From Bacteroidales bacterium UBA1797 (GTDB lineage Bacteria; Bacteroidota; Bacteroidia; Bacteroidales; VadinHA17): a stretch of DNA of 9,945 nt. Location: NCBI GenBank assembly GCA_002319885.1, contig DCFT01000039.1:8227-18171 (forward strand). Reading direction: 5' to 3'. The position numbers and the translations under genes are program-made. Below, in pieces: positions 1 through 6,478 of the stretch; within the stretch, counting starts at the first letter, position 1; each line of letters starts with the position of its first letter. The notes beneath the pieces are model-generated. The model worked only from the letters and a program-made list of their open reading frames with translations, was not told the DNA's origin and searched no databases.

Positions 1-31
1 ACGTCCCTACAATTGCAACGTCCCTGCAATT
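1..31. repeat. short tandem repeat at window edge (about two 17-bp units)
   Basis: Two units beginning ACGTCCCT occur at 1-17 and 18-34. Their first 14 bases (ACGTCCCTACAATT and ACGTCCCTGCAATT) differ at one position. The second unit runs into the last codon and stop of buk. The same stretch contains a 7-bp inverted repeat, AATTGCA (11-17) and TGCAATT (25-31), around a 7-nt loop. Because it is cut by the window edge, I cannot tell whether this is the end of a longer intergenic array or only two units. It could act as a weak hairpin downstream of buk, but the stem has only two G-C pairs, so a terminator call is not supported. Confidence 0.45.
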
Positions 32-1106
32 ATATATATGTTTTGATCTCGATTTTCCCATCCAGTGCCAACAACCCGTTAAAGGCCAGAGCCTTTAACT
101 CATCTTCTCCGGGGTAAACAACAACATCTGCGATAAATTCCACCATTGACCTTATACTGCTTATATGTGATTCCTGGTAAGCCATTCCTCCTGTAAGAAT
201 AATAGCATCAACTTTGCCGTTCAAAACAGCAGCCAGTGCACCTATTTCTTTGCCAACCTGGTATGAGACAGCCTCCTTTATAAGCAGAGCTTTCTTATTG
301 CCTTCATCTGCCATCATGCAGACATCAATAAAATTATTAGTTCCAAGATAAGCCATCATTCCTCCTCTTCCTGTAATCATCGCTTTCAGCTCTTCATAAG
401 TGAATCTGTCGCTGAAACATAGATCAATCAATTGTCCTGAAGGTAATCCTCCCGAACGTTCGGGTGAAAAAGGACCATCTCCGTCCAAAGCATTATTTAC
501 ATCAATTACCTTTCCATGCTGATGGGCCCCAACACTTATTCCTCCTCCCATGTGAGCAATGATAAGGTTCAATTCTTCATATTTCCTTCCTTTTGAAGCA
601 GCATAAATACGGGCGACGGCCTTTTGATTAAGCGCATGAAAAATTGATTTACGTTCAATTTCCGGATTTCCTGATATTCTTGCAACCGGATGAAGTTCAT
701 CTACAACCACGGGATCAACAATATATGCCGTAGCGCAGCACAATGACGATGCAATGTCATCCGCAATAAGTCCTCCTAAATTACTGGCATGCTGACCTGA
801 ATAACCGGCTATCAGATCATCTTTCATTCTTTGATTTACTTTATATATCCCTGATTCGATCGGTTTTACCAGTCCTCCACGGCCAACTACCGCAGCAATC
901 TTTTCCAGGTCTATTTTCCGTATTTCTAATTCATTCATTATCAGATTCTTTCTAAAATGAAACTGATCTGATATTTTCTTGAAATTCTTTAATTCATCAG
1001 CAGTATGCCTGAGTGATTTTTCAAAAACCAGCTTTTCCTCTTCAAAAAGAGAAAATTTCGTTGATGTTGATCCGGGATTTATTGCGAGAATCAGTCGGTT
1101 TATCAT
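30..1106 (-). CDS. buk: butyrate kinase
   Basis: Transfers phosphate from butyryl-phosphate (or a branched acyl-phosphate) to ADP, giving the free acid and ATP in the cytoplasm; a member of the acetate/propionate/butyrate kinase part of the ASKHA fold. Visible motifs in the 358-residue protein: the N-terminal phosphate loop AINPGSTSTK (8-17), VGRGGLVKPIESGIY (75-89), AHMGGGISVGAH (184-195), the butyrate-kinase stretch NNALDGDGPFSPERSGGLP (204-222), GRGGMMAYLGTNN (246-258), ILTGGMAY (303-310) and YPGEDELKALA (331-341). These, especially the DGDGPFSPERSGG block, separate Buk from AckA. Length is normal for the family. I chose the ATG at 1106; an upstream TTG at 1127 would add seven residues before the conserved start. 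No clear Shine-Dalgarno sequence is visible. It is the last gene of the minus-strand operon, 43 bp after the Ptb-like gene, and pairs functionally with ptb. The in vivo substrate could also be isobutyrate or isovalerate. Confidence 0.95.
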   Translation of the reverse strand: MINRLILAINPGSTSTKFSLFEEEKLVFEKSLRHTADELKNFKKISDQFHFRKNLIMNELEIRKIDLEKIAAVVGRGGLVKPIESGIYKVNQRMKDDLIAGYSGQHASNLGGLIADDIASSLCCATAYIVDPVVVDELHPVARISGNPEIERKSIFHALNQKAVARIYAASKGRKYEELNLIIAHMGGGISVGAHQHGKVIDVNNALDGDGPFSPERSGGLPSGQLIDLCFSDRFTYEELKAMITGRGGMMAYLGTNNFIDVCMMADEGNKKALLIKEAVSYQVGKEIGALAAVLNGKVDAIILTGGMAYQESHISSIRSMVEFIADVVVYPGEDELKALAFNGLLALDGKIEIKTYI

Positions 1107-1149
1107 AAATCGGAATGTAAGTAGCAACAGGTTTGTGAATGATATATTA

Positions 1150-2058
1150 TTACGCCATCAGACACGAAAGCGCTATACAAAAATACTTGGATAATTCGCT
1201 TTCACTTCTCGACATAACAATTACTGGTTTCTCAGTTCCCCTGATCAGTCCTGCCAGCTCACAGTTGGCAAACAGCATAAGGCCCTTATAGAAAGGGTTA
1301 CTCGATTCGAGTGAAGGGAAGAGAAGTATATCTGCATCACCATTAACCGGAGTTTCAACCCCTTTAATAGCGAGACTCTTTTTATCGCATGCAAGGAAGA
1401 TATCAAGCGGGCCATCCATAATACAATCTTTTATCTGGTTTCTATCAGCCATTTTGCACATTATTGAGTAATCAATTGAATTTTCAAAATGACGGCTCAT
1501 TTTCTCAGAAGCGCCGATAAGTGCAATTTTAGGCTTTTCTATACCAAACTTCTGAGCCATTTCAATAGCATACCTGGCCATTGCGATCTTCTGTTCGAGG
1601 TTTGGAAATGGTATCACGGCAGTATCAGTAATGAAAAGAAGCTTATGATACAAAGGTATTTCCAAAGCGCAAACATAACTTATTACAGCATCCGGCAGCA
1701 TCAGTCCTTTTTCCTTATCCATCACAGCTTTTAGAAATTTGTCTGTCCCAACCAGGCCTTTCATTACAATATCGGCTCCTCCGGTTTTTGCGAGTTTTAC
1801 CGCTTCGGCAGATGCCCGGATTTCATCAGGTGATTCGATCAGGGTAAAAATGCTGTCATCGATACCTTCCGATTTGCATGTTTTTTTAATTTCTGCTGTA
1901 TTGCCTATAAGAATTGCTTCAATTAAGCCCTTTTTAACCGCTTTATTAATTGCACCGATAGTATTACTATCCTGTGCCGATGCAACAGCAACACGGTGCT
2001 TCTTTTTAAGCATAAGCACCTTTTTTTCCATCTGTTCAAGCGTTCTTATCATATTCAT
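1150..2058 (-). CDS. divergent phosphate butyryltransferase-like protein (second Ptb paralog)
   Basis: A 302-residue member of the phosphate acetyl/butyryltransferase family (PTA_PTB fold), expected to exchange CoA and phosphate on an acyl group. Family landmarks are present: RVAVASAQD (22-30), DIVMKGLVGTDKFLKAV (96-112), FITDTAVIPFPNLEQKI (142-158), IALIGASEKMS (178-188), QIKDCIMDGPLDI (208-220), GDADILLFPSLES (240-252) and VIVMSRSESELSK (279-291). Compared with its neighbour and with clostridial Ptb it has drifted at key stretches: GLRTGK has become GLMLPD (118-123), TLDAALLSKM has become NSIDYSIMCKM (193-203), and SRxDS has become SRSES (Glu286). It starts 1 bp after the stop of ptb, so translation is probably coupled; an alternative ATG lies two codons in. 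It may have a different acyl specificity, be a partner subunit of Ptb, or be weakly active. Family membership is secure; the exact substrate is not. Confidence 0.85.
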   Translation of the reverse strand: MNMIRTLEQMEKKVLMLKKKHRVAVASAQDSNTIGAINKAVKKGLIEAILIGNTAEIKKTCKSEGIDDSIFTLIESPDEIRASAEAVKLAKTGGADIVMKGLVGTDKFLKAVMDKEKGLMLPDAVISYVCALEIPLYHKLLFITDTAVIPFPNLEQKIAMARYAIEMAQKFGIEKPKIALIGASEKMSRHFENSIDYSIMCKMADRNQIKDCIMDGPLDIFLACDKKSLAIKGVETPVNGDADILLFPSLESSNPFYKGLMLFANCELAGLIRGTEKPVIVMSRSESELSKYFCIALSCLMA

Positions 2059-2059
2059 T

Positions 2060-2962
2060 CTATCTGCTGGCAGCTGCAGCTAAAAGTATACTGTCAAATT
2101 TTGCCTCCTCGGAATCTGATCTTGATGTCAGAACGATAGGAACCATGGCTCCCAGTATAATTGAAGCAACTTTTGCCTTTGCAAAGAATACCAACGATTT
2201 ATAGAGTACATTTCCTACCTCAATATCAGGCATCAGTAAAATATCGGTGTCGCCGGCTACTTCGCTTTTAATTCCTTTAAGCTGTGCACTTTCAAGACTT
2301 ACAGCATTATCGAAAGCAAGAGGGCCATCAATGATACAGTTTTTGATCTGATCGCGTTGATTCATTTTTGACAGAAGGGCTGCATCTAATGTAGCCTGCA
2401 TATTCTCATTAACCATTTCAACTGCACCAAGAACCGCAACCTTTGGCATTTTATAACCCAGCCTGTTAAGACATGCAACAGAATTATTGACAATAGCTAT
2501 CTTATCATGAAGTGTTGGAGCTATATTCATTGCCACATCAGTTACCGCAATCACTTTATGATAGGTATCTGCTTCAAACAAAGCAAAATGTGATAGCAGT
2601 TTCCCGGTTCTCAGTCCCCATTCCTTATTAAGAATACTTTTAAGTACAGTAGCGGTACCAATCTTTCCTTTCATTAGTACATCGGCCTGTTTGCTGCTGA
2701 CCATCCTGACAGCAGTTTCAACGGCCTTCTCCGGATCAGTTACATTAATAATCCTGAGGCCTGTGATATCATAATTATTTGCAGCACAAATATTATGAAT
2801 CCCCTCTGCGTCCCCGACAAGGATAGGTTCAATAATATTTTCTTTCCATGCTTTGATAACTGCACCAAGGGAATGTTGATCCTCGGCGGCAGCCAGAACA
2901 AGCTTCTTTCTGGCTTCCCCGTCAACAAGATGTTTCAGGTCATTCATGTTTTTTAACACCAT
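2060..2962 (-). CDS. ptb: phosphate butyryltransferase
   Basis: Converts butyryl-CoA plus phosphate to butyryl-phosphate plus CoA, the step before butyrate kinase. The 300-residue protein carries the canonical Ptb landmarks: LVLAAAEDQHSLGAV (21-35), ADVLMKGKIGTATVLKSIL (93-111), GLRTGK followed by LSHFALFE (116-130), VTDVAMNIAPTL (140-151), KIAIVNNSV (154-162), VAVLGAVEMVNENM (175-188), TLDAALLSKM (191-200), IIDGPLAFDNA (210-220), DIEVGNVLYKSL (246-257) and the CoA/phosphate-site stretch VLTSRSDSEEAK (277-288). Length is typical for Ptb and much shorter than full-length enterobacterial Pta. The start at 2962 is the most upstream ATG; a second ATG at 2947 (residue 6) is almost as good, and neither has a clear ribosome binding site. 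It lies 25 bp after ackA and 1 bp before the divergent paralog. With buk, three genes along, it forms a butyryl-CoA to butyrate ATP-yielding module. Branched-chain acyl-CoA are plausible alternative substrates. Confidence 0.93.
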   Translation of the reverse strand: MVLKNMNDLKHLVDGEARKKLVLAAAEDQHSLGAVIKAWKENIIEPILVGDAEGIHNICAANNYDITGLRIINVTDPEKAVETAVRMVSSKQADVLMKGKIGTATVLKSILNKEWGLRTGKLLSHFALFEADTYHKVIAVTDVAMNIAPTLHDKIAIVNNSVACLNRLGYKMPKVAVLGAVEMVNENMQATLDAALLSKMNQRDQIKNCIIDGPLAFDNAVSLESAQLKGIKSEVAGDTDILLMPDIEVGNVLYKSLVFFAKAKVASIILGAMVPIVLTSRSDSEEAKFDSILLAAAASR

Positions 2963-2987
2963 TGAATCAGGATTTTAGGTTAATAAA

Positions 2988-4196
2988 TCATACTAAGCGA
3001 TGCTCAACAATTTCACGGGTTTCCGATGCGATGACGAACTCTTCATTTGTAGGCACAATCATCACAGTTACTTTAGAATCTTTTTTGCTTATAACCAATT
3101 CTTTACCGTGAACACCGGCATTTATACTTTTATCAAATTCCAGACCCATATACTCAAGATCCCTGCATATGTTTTCCCTGGTTTCCGAGCCATTTTCTCC
3201 TATCCCTCCGGTAAATATAAGCAGATCAGCGCCACCCATAGCGGCAGCATAGGCTCCTATATATTTTTTAACGCGATATTCATACATCCTCAGAGCCAGT
3301 ACAGCACGTTCGTCACCTTCTTCAGCAGCCGATTCTACCTCTCTCATATCAGATGAGATCCCTGAGATGCCCAAAACGCCGCTATGTTTATTCAGAAGAG
3401 TGTTAAGAGAAGAAAAGTCAATTTCTTCTTTTTCCATAATTAAAGTGAGTGCCCCTGCATCAACATCGCCCGACCTGGTGCCCATAATAAGACCTTCAAC
3501 TGGTGTAAGTCCCATCGAAGTGTCGAGAGATTTGCCATCTTTTATTGCTGTGATTGATGCCCCATTACCCAGGTGGCATGTGATGATTTTCTGCTTATCA
3601 TAATCTAGATTAAGGATTTCGCATGCTCTTTTTGATACATAGCTGTGACTTGTTCCATGAAAACCATAACGTCTTATTCCATATTTCTTATAAAGTGAAT
3701 ATGGCAGAGCATACATAAAAGTATAATCAGGCATTGTCTGATGAAAGGAAGTATCAAAAACGCCTACCTGAGGTACATTTGGAAGAACAGCCTGCATTGC
3801 ATATATCCCCTTAAGGTTGGCAGGGTTATGAAGCGGAGCAAGATCTGAGCAGTCCTCCACTCCTTTTATAGTAACTTCGTCGAGATAGCAGCTGCCCTTG
3901 AAAGTTTCTCCTCCATGGACTAAGCGGTGACCAATAGCATCTATATCATTAAGGCTTTTTATCACGCCTCTCTTTTCACTTACCAATAATCCGAGAAGAT
4001 ACTCAATGCCAGTCTGATGATCAAGTATCTCACCTTCAAGCTTTACTTTATCTCCATCGAATCTTTCATTTTTCAGAAACGAACCTTTAAGACCAATTTT
4101 TTCAACAATGCCTTTTGCCAGTACCACACCAGAGGTCATATCGAACAGCTGATATTTAATTGATGAACTACCACAGTTAAGAACTAATATTTTCAT
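2988..4196 (-). CDS. ackA: acetate kinase
   Basis: Acetyl-phosphate + ADP <-> acetate + ATP, the ATP-forming end of the Pta-AckA pathway. The 402-residue length is standard. Numbering matches the well-studied Methanosarcina thermophila enzyme closely: Asn7, Ser10, Ser12 and Lys14 in the first phosphate motif (VLNCGSSSIK, 5-14), Arg91 (GHRLVHGG), His123 (APLHNP), Asp148 (FDTSFH), Phe179-His180 (YGFHGTSHS), Asn211 (HLGNGAS), Arg241 (GTRSGD), Gly331 (FTGGIGEN) and Glu385 (VPTNEE). All catalytic positions I could check are conserved, so the enzyme should be active. The ATG at 4196 directly precedes the motif and no alternative is needed. The leader is A/T-rich without a Shine-Dalgarno sequence. 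It lies 51 bp downstream of the hbd-like gene and 25 bp upstream of ptb. Its usual partner pta is in the same operon but separated from it by the dehydrogenase gene. Confidence 0.97.
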   Translation of the reverse strand: MKILVLNCGSSSIKYQLFDMTSGVVLAKGIVEKIGLKGSFLKNERFDGDKVKLEGEILDHQTGIEYLLGLLVSEKRGVIKSLNDIDAIGHRLVHGGETFKGSCYLDEVTIKGVEDCSDLAPLHNPANLKGIYAMQAVLPNVPQVGVFDTSFHQTMPDYTFMYALPYSLYKKYGIRRYGFHGTSHSYVSKRACEILNLDYDKQKIITCHLGNGASITAIKDGKSLDTSMGLTPVEGLIMGTRSGDVDAGALTLIMEKEEIDFSSLNTLLNKHSGVLGISGISSDMREVESAAEEGDERAVLALRMYEYRVKKYIGAYAAAMGGADLLIFTGGIGENGSETRENICRDLEYMGLEFDKSINAGVHGKELVISKKDSKVTVMIVPTNEEFVIASETREIVEHRLV

Positions 4197-4247
4197 TATA
4201 GAAAAGTTTTTTAATAAAAATTATCGTTTTAATGGATATTGTAATTG

Positions 4248-5213
4248 CTAAACAATAGGGGAACTATTTATAATTTTCACTCCATCTTTATTATATTCAT
4301 AAAATCCCCTGCCTGTGCGTCTTCCCCACTGGTTAGCCCTTACTAGTTTTTTAAGGATTGGTGAAGCTTTGTATTTCAGGTCACCGAATTCATCATATAA
4401 GTTTTCACACCATCTTAATATTTTATCAAGCCCGATCTTGTCAGCCATTTCAAAAGGTCCCAGAGGCAAACCAAATCCAACCTTCATTGTGAGATCAATA
4501 TCCTCCATCGTTCCGACGCCTTCCATTAGTATTTCACAGGCTTCATTTATAAAAGGAACAATGAGTCGCGTGCTTATTATTCCCGGAGATTCTTTCACAG
4601 GAACAACTTTCTTACCAATTAAGTTGGCAAATTTGATTGAACTATCATACGCTTCCTGAGAAGTATACAGACCTTTTACAATTTCCACAACTCTGGCATC
4701 TGCTTCAGGAGTAAGAAAATGGAAACTCAGACAACGGTCCTTAAAAGTAAGATCGGCAGTTAATTCGGTTATTACGTGTGTAGATGAGTTTGTGGCAATG
4801 ATAGTATCCCTGTCAACACTCATTTCAATTTTCTTAAGTATTGCTGAACGTTCATCATGGGTTCTGTCCCTGCTTGATGATTTGATAGCTTCTATCACAA
4901 TATCGCATCCTTTTAAACTTGCGTATTCGGTGGTTCCTTTTATCCGCGATAATATTCCAAGTTTTTCGGAATTAGTCATACCCCATCTCTCGATCATCCG
5001 GTCAAGTTCTCTGGCCATATCAATAAATGCCTGATCGATTTTCTCTTTTGTAAGATCAATTATTATCACATCGAGTCCTTTGGAACTAACCATCCTGGCA
5101 ATATTCTGGCCAACTGAACCTGCTCCAATAATACCTACCCTTGCAAACAGAGTTTTTGGCTTATTGTCTTTCGAGAGTCCGTAATCCTCCAACCTTTCAA
5201 TATTTCCTGACAT
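4248..5213 (-). CDS. 3-hydroxyacyl-CoA (3-hydroxybutyryl-CoA) dehydrogenase family protein, divergent
   Basis: Probable NAD(P)-dependent interconversion of acetoacetyl-CoA and 3-hydroxybutyryl-CoA, or a related 3-hydroxyacyl-CoA. Rossmann domain: VGIIGAGSVGQNIA (26-39), with the GxGxxG glycines at 30, 32 and 35; IIDL (51-54) ends the second strand. Catalytic region: NSSTHVITEL (142-151, Ser144), HFLTPEADARVVEIV (165-179) with the His165-Glu177 dyad at the canonical 12-residue spacing, SPGIISTRLIVPFINEA (209-225), GFGLPLGPFEMADKIGLD (246-263) and the C-terminal GRRTGRGFYEY (297-307). Two family asparagines are replaced: Thr168 where HFFNP has Asn, and Thr215 where GFIVNRL has Asn. About 22 extra residues precede the nucleotide-binding motif compared with typical HBD; the only Met before the motif is the initiator, so the extension appears genuine. 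Gaps are 63 bp from pta and 51 bp to ackA. Fold assignment is strong; substrate, and the use of hbd as a symbol, are less certain. Confidence 0.85.
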   Translation of the reverse strand: MSGNIERLEDYGLSKDNKPKTLFARVGIIGAGSVGQNIARMVSSKGLDVIIIDLTKEKIDQAFIDMARELDRMIERWGMTNSEKLGILSRIKGTTEYASLKGCDIVIEAIKSSSRDRTHDERSAILKKIEMSVDRDTIIATNSSTHVITELTADLTFKDRCLSFHFLTPEADARVVEIVKGLYTSQEAYDSSIKFANLIGKKVVPVKESPGIISTRLIVPFINEACEILMEGVGTMEDIDLTMKVGFGLPLGPFEMADKIGLDKILRWCENLYDEFGDLKYKASPILKKLVRANQWGRRTGRGFYEYNKDGVKIINSSPIV

Positions 5214-5251
5214 GTTTATATTATTATTTTTTGATTTTTATTCTTCTGTAA

Positions 5252-5263
5252 CATTTATAAATG
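5252..5263. promoter_or_regulatory. 12-bp perfect palindrome in the pta-hbd gap
   Basis: CATTTATAAATG reads the same on both strands and sits 14 bp after the pta stop, within the 63-bp gap before the hbd-like gene. It could be an operator, a weak internal promoter element or an RNA processing site. It is only A/T-rich with terminal C/G, so chance occurrence in this composition is quite possible. No flanking U-tract makes it look like a terminator. Confidence 0.2.
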
Positions 5264-5276
5264 AGAGACCTGGCTC

Positions 5277-6284
5277 CTACTTTTTCAGACCAGCAGCCTG
5301 ATTTGACGTTATTGCTATCATACTTACAATATCGTTTACCGAGCAACCTCTCGACAGGTCATTAATCGGGGCAGCCATTCCCTGCAATATCGGACCTATT
5401 GCTTCAGCGTGAGCAAGTCGTTGCACAAGTTTATAGGCAATATTTCCTGAGTTCAGATCAGGGAATATGAGAACATTTGCTTTTCCGGCAATCGGACTGC
5501 CCGGAGCTTTACTTTTTCCAATTGCTTCAACAAGAGCTGCATCAGCCTGAAGCTCACCATCTAACTGAAGATCGGGTGCCATCTCTTTAGCAATTCTTGT
5601 GGCATTTACTACTTTATCTACCATTTCATGTCTTGCACTTCCTTTTGTAGAAAAGCTTAACATTGCAATCCTTGGTTCAAATCCTGCAATTGCCCTGGCT
5701 GTATGTGCCGACGCAACAGCAATCTCTGCAAGTTCTTTATCATTTGGATTAGGATGTACTGCCCCATCCGCAAATATAATAACGCCATTTTCCCCAAAGC
5801 TCTTGTCAGGAAGAATCATTATAAACGCACCGGAAACAACGGAAATTCCGGGTGCTGTCTTAACATAATGGAAGGCAGGACGCAACACATCTCCTGTAGC
5901 ATGATCTGCACCTGAAACTTCTCCATCCGCATCACCATTCTTTATCATCAGTACACCCAGGTAAAGAGGATCTTCAATAAGCTTAGAAGCTTCTTCCCGG
6001 GTCATACCTTTGCTTTTCCTGAGTTCGACCATCATACTGACGTAATGATCTTTATTCTCATGTGCCTTTGGGTTGACGATTTTAGCCCTGGAAATATTCT
6101 TAAGTCCAAGTTTGGCAGCATGTAAATTTATCTCCGATGGATCTCCGATCAGAATTATCTGAGCCAATTCTTCTTCTATAGCAATATCGGCAGCTTTAAT
6201 TGTTCTTTCTTCATACCCTTCAGGAAGCACAATCCGCATATTGTGTTTTCTGGCATTTTGTTTGATGCGATCTAATAATTCCAT
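5277..6284 (-). CDS. pta: phosphate acetyltransferase (short form)
   Basis: Acetyl-CoA + phosphate <-> acetyl-phosphate + CoA, feeding AckA. The 335-residue protein is the catalytic PTA domain alone, without the N-terminal P-loop and DRTGG regulatory domains of the long enterobacterial enzyme. Landmarks: RIVLPEGYEERTIKAAD (17-33), YLGVLMIKNGDADGEVSGA (108-126), HATGDVLRPAF (128-138, with Arg135), FADGAVHPNPN (171-181), AMLSFSTKGSA (207-217), DGELQADAAL (242-251), KANVLIFPDLNSGNIAYK (268-285), GPILQGM (297-303) and NDLSRGCSVNDIV (308-320). The Ser311, Arg312 and Asp318 triad corresponds to the active-site Ser-Arg-Asp of Methanosarcina Pta. The ATG at 6284 gives the normal family N-terminus; no Shine-Dalgarno sequence is visible. 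It is the first gene of the six-gene operon, about 30 nt downstream of a candidate promoter. Confidence 0.96.
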   Translation of the reverse strand: MELLDRIKQNARKHNMRIVLPEGYEERTIKAADIAIEEELAQIILIGDPSEINLHAAKLGLKNISRAKIVNPKAHENKDHYVSMMVELRKSKGMTREEASKLIEDPLYLGVLMIKNGDADGEVSGADHATGDVLRPAFHYVKTAPGISVVSGAFIMILPDKSFGENGVIIFADGAVHPNPNDKELAEIAVASAHTARAIAGFEPRIAMLSFSTKGSARHEMVDKVVNATRIAKEMAPDLQLDGELQADAALVEAIGKSKAPGSPIAGKANVLIFPDLNSGNIAYKLVQRLAHAEAIGPILQGMAAPINDLSRGCSVNDIVSMIAITSNQAAGLKK

Positions 6285-6321
6285 TGTGTATCAGTATATT
6301 AATAAGTTCAATTTTTTTTGA

Positions 6322-6354
6322 TAAATGTACGAAAAAAAAGTTCTATTAAACAAT
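6322..6354 (-). promoter_or_regulatory. candidate Bacteroidetes-type promoter for the pta-to-buk operon
   Basis: Read on the minus strand, TACATTTA (6329-6322) matches the Bacteroides -7 consensus TAnnTTTG except for its last base. ATTG (6354-6351) lies 21 bp upstream as a partial match to the -33 TTTG. The resulting transcript would begin near 6315-6318, leaving a leader of about 30 nt before the pta ATG. Runs of eight T and eight A flank the -7 element (plus-strand positions 6312-6319 and 6332-6339), which could bend the DNA. The call rests on a weak consensus in A/T-rich sequence. Confidence 0.4.
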
Positions 6355-6364
6355 TTTGTGGAGC

Positions 6365-6378
6365 ATGATTAAAATCAT
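6365..6378. promoter_or_regulatory. palindrome ATGATT-AA-AATCAT, candidate operator
   Basis: Two perfect 6-bp arms are separated by 2 bp. Written as ATGAT-N4-ATCAT it resembles the TTGAT-N4-ATCAA sites of the FNR/CRP family, differing only in the outermost base of each arm. It lies just upstream of the candidate operon promoter, centred roughly 50-57 bp from the predicted start of transcription, a plausible position for an activator. A related palindrome occurs at 6430-6442. No regulator gene is in the window, so the factor is unknown. Confidence 0.35.
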
Positions 6379-6429
6379 TAATATCCCATTTATAAAAATA
6401 AATCCGACTAAATTGACATCATAAAAAGT

Positions 6430-6442
6430 ATGATTCAATCAT
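6430..6442. promoter_or_regulatory. palindrome ATGATT-C-AATCAT, second candidate operator
   Basis: The same two 6-bp arms as at 6365-6378, here with a 1-bp spacer. It lies 36 bp before the start codon of the FAD/Fe-S dehydrogenase gene. Centre-to-centre distance to the first copy is about 64.5 bp, close to six helical turns, so both copies could face the same side of the DNA. The different spacer argues against a strict dimer-binding site shared by both, so this is a candidate only. Confidence 0.33.
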
Positions 6443-6478
6443 TTTCCTAAATTAGCGGATTAAAACAGACCTATTTAA

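Noticed and set aside
1..31. CRISPR array fragment
   Set aside because: Units are 17 bp and adjacent with no unique spacers, unlike repeat-spacer architecture.
1107..1127. TTG start for buk, seven codons upstream of the ATG
   Set aside because: The conserved family N-terminus begins right after the ATG at 1106; the extra residues match nothing known and have no ribosome binding site.
4197..4247. Possible terminator between the hbd-like gene and ackA
   Set aside because: Only a 5-bp A/T-rich inverted repeat (ATTGT/ACAAT) with a 9-nt loop was found, and no U-tract follows in a suitable position.
6413..6434. Sigma70-like TTGACA followed by TATGAT upstream of the FAD/Fe-S gene
   Set aside because: The spacer is only 10 bp, too short for a working -35/-10 pair, and TATGAT belongs to the palindrome at 6430-6442.
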